Made by a program: the position numbers and the translations under genes
Notes under the pieces: generated by a model
Databases searched by the model: none
What the model was told of the DNA's origin: nothing
The model's input: only the letters and a program-made list of their open reading frames with translations
Shown here: positions 63,546 through 64,000 of the stretch, piece after piece
How positions within the stretch are numbered: the stretch's first letter is position 1
How the letters are laid out: each line of letters starts with the position of its first letter
NCBI RefSeq assembly: GCF_009729015.1
Contig: NZ_CP045482.1
Location: 988,001 to 1,052,000, forward strand
Direction of reading: 5' to 3'
DNA from: Acidianus ambivalens
Lineage (GTDB): Archaea; Thermoproteota; Thermoprotei_A; Sulfolobales; Sulfolobaceae
Length of the DNA stretch: 64,000 nucleotides

Positions 63546-64000
63546 ATGGATCTTACACTCCAGTTATTTGACGTTCTAGAAGATATTTGGGGAGATACTT
63601 CAGGGATAAAGATGTCATTTGCAGGAAACCAATGGTTTGCTGCAAAAGATGTACTCGACTTCCTTAAAAGTAAAGGGTACAAAGTTTATTTAGAAACTAT
63701 TCCTCCAGGAATGGTTAGAAAAAGAGCTGAAGGAGAATCTCTGAAAGTTGGAAACTTATATATATCGTTCACTCCAGAAATAGTTTCATTGCCTCCTTCA
63801 CTACTTGAAGGGTTAAAAATTAAGAAAAAAGTAGAATATGCAGAAAACGATATTGTAATAGTTTTCAGAGGAGCTGAAATAAATAATTTGTGTGACTTAA
63901 AAGGAAGAAGAGTGGCAATACCTAATCCGAGCATTGAGGGAATAGGCCAATTATTTAAGGAATTGTACGAGGAAGAGTGCGGGGATTATGAAGACTTAAT
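63546..64000 (+). CDS. Solute-binding-like protein without signal peptide (3' partial)
   Basis: An open frame of 151 codons runs off the window. It begins MDLTLQLFDVLEDIWGDTSG with no signal peptide, then KMSFAGNQWFAAKDVLDFLK, GNLYISFTPEIVSLPPSLLE and DLKGRRVAIPNPSIEGIGQL. The last segment (strand, then P-N-P-S-x-E-G) resembles the ligand-binding edge of ModA/tungstate-type periplasmic binding proteins. A cytoplasmic anion-binding or sensor protein is likely; the family is common in Crenarchaea but its function is unknown to me. Confidence 0.65.
   Translation, partial: MDLTLQLFDVLEDIWGDTSGIKMSFAGNQWFAAKDVLDFLKSKGYKVYLETIPPGMVRKRAEGESLKVGNLYISFTPEIVSLPPSLLEGLKIKKKVEYAENDIVIVFRGAEINNLCDLKGRRVAIPNPSIEGIGQLFKELYEEECGDYEDL

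Overview
The window reads as ordinary chromosomal DNA of a thermoacidophilic crenarchaeon of the order Sulfolobales. The evidence is low GC, dense gene packing with 1-17 nt overlaps, many GTG/TTG starts, TATA boxes about 24-28 nt upstream of start codons (leaderless mRNAs), and archaeal information-processing genes (aIF1A, aIF2beta, Nmd3, Rio1, the KH-domain RNA-processing protein, TIP49, Dpo4). An Acidianus/Sulfurisphaera/Metallosphaera-like genome fits best, but genus cannot be fixed without a search. I see no rRNA, tRNA, CRISPR array, insertion sequence or prophage.

Layout. 1-3155: MoeA (5' cut by the window edge), homoserine kinase, trans-sulfuration PLP enzyme. 3152-5660: small zinc-finger and hypothetical genes, a DUF1152 protein and a solo PD-(D/E)XK-like nuclease. 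5631-12925: translation/RNA block (KH protein, Rio1, aIF1A, thiolase, tRNA methylthiotransferase, aIF2beta, DUF424, Nmd3, RNase HII, and a DRG-like protein without a P-loop). 12967-17847: type IV pilus/secretion membrane platform and ATPase plus a membrane glycosyltransferase. 17847-20947: pyrophosphatase, HD hydrolase, ThiD-ThiN fusion, MoaD-MoaE fusion. 20993-25864: FAD/Fe-S oxidoreductase, then the archaeal CoA pair pantoate kinase and phosphopantothenate synthetase. 25918-29472: ABC transporter, stand-alone RAM domain, two ribbon-helix-helix proteins, MBL hydrolase. 29487-35110: leuA-like synthase and a pterin cluster (MptE, PTPS-like, dihydropteroate-synthase-like, several small unknown genes). 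35162-43707: TrxB, IMPase, membrane-anchored Cdc48-like ATPase, phytoene-desaturase-like oxidoreductase, phosphodiesterase, phosphoribosyltransferase, methylmalonyl-CoA mutase. 43782-49816: methylmalonyl-CoA epimerase, Hsp20, ZPR1, GTPBP1-like GTPase, CoxG pair, MocA, CoxS, CoxM, a small YHS protein. 49824-64000: SUMT, SIS protein, histidine-poor amidohydrolase-like protein, Trm5-like methyltransferase, glutamine-synthetase-like protein, alcohol dehydrogenase, RtcA, Dpo4, PfkB kinase, TIP49, Nudix, NadB, and a 3'-cut solute-binding-like protein.

Systems. The mutase, epimerase and thiolase fit the 3-hydroxypropionate/4-hydroxybutyrate carbon cycle. MoeA, MoaD-MoaE, MocA and CoxS/CoxM belong to molybdenum cofactor synthesis and a molybdenum hydroxylase whose large subunit is not here. 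MptE, the PTPS-like protein and the DHPS-like protein would make the C1-carrier pterin.

The most interesting signals lie outside ordinary gene calls. Three candidate C/D box sRNA genes have near-ideal box spacing (28086-28138 minus, 60062-60118 minus, 61548-61604 plus). The first has a guide complementary to a conserved 16S rRNA segment. The third starts on the stop codon of the TIP49 gene and is antisense to the Nudix gene's 3' end. A GC-rich foldable element lies at 28148-28208. The RNase HII gene has TTA where its start codon should be. The leuA-like gene appears shifted by one base close to its start. Several enzymes have lost hallmark catalytic residues (DRG-like GTPase, amidohydrolase-like protein, glutamine-synthetase-like protein).
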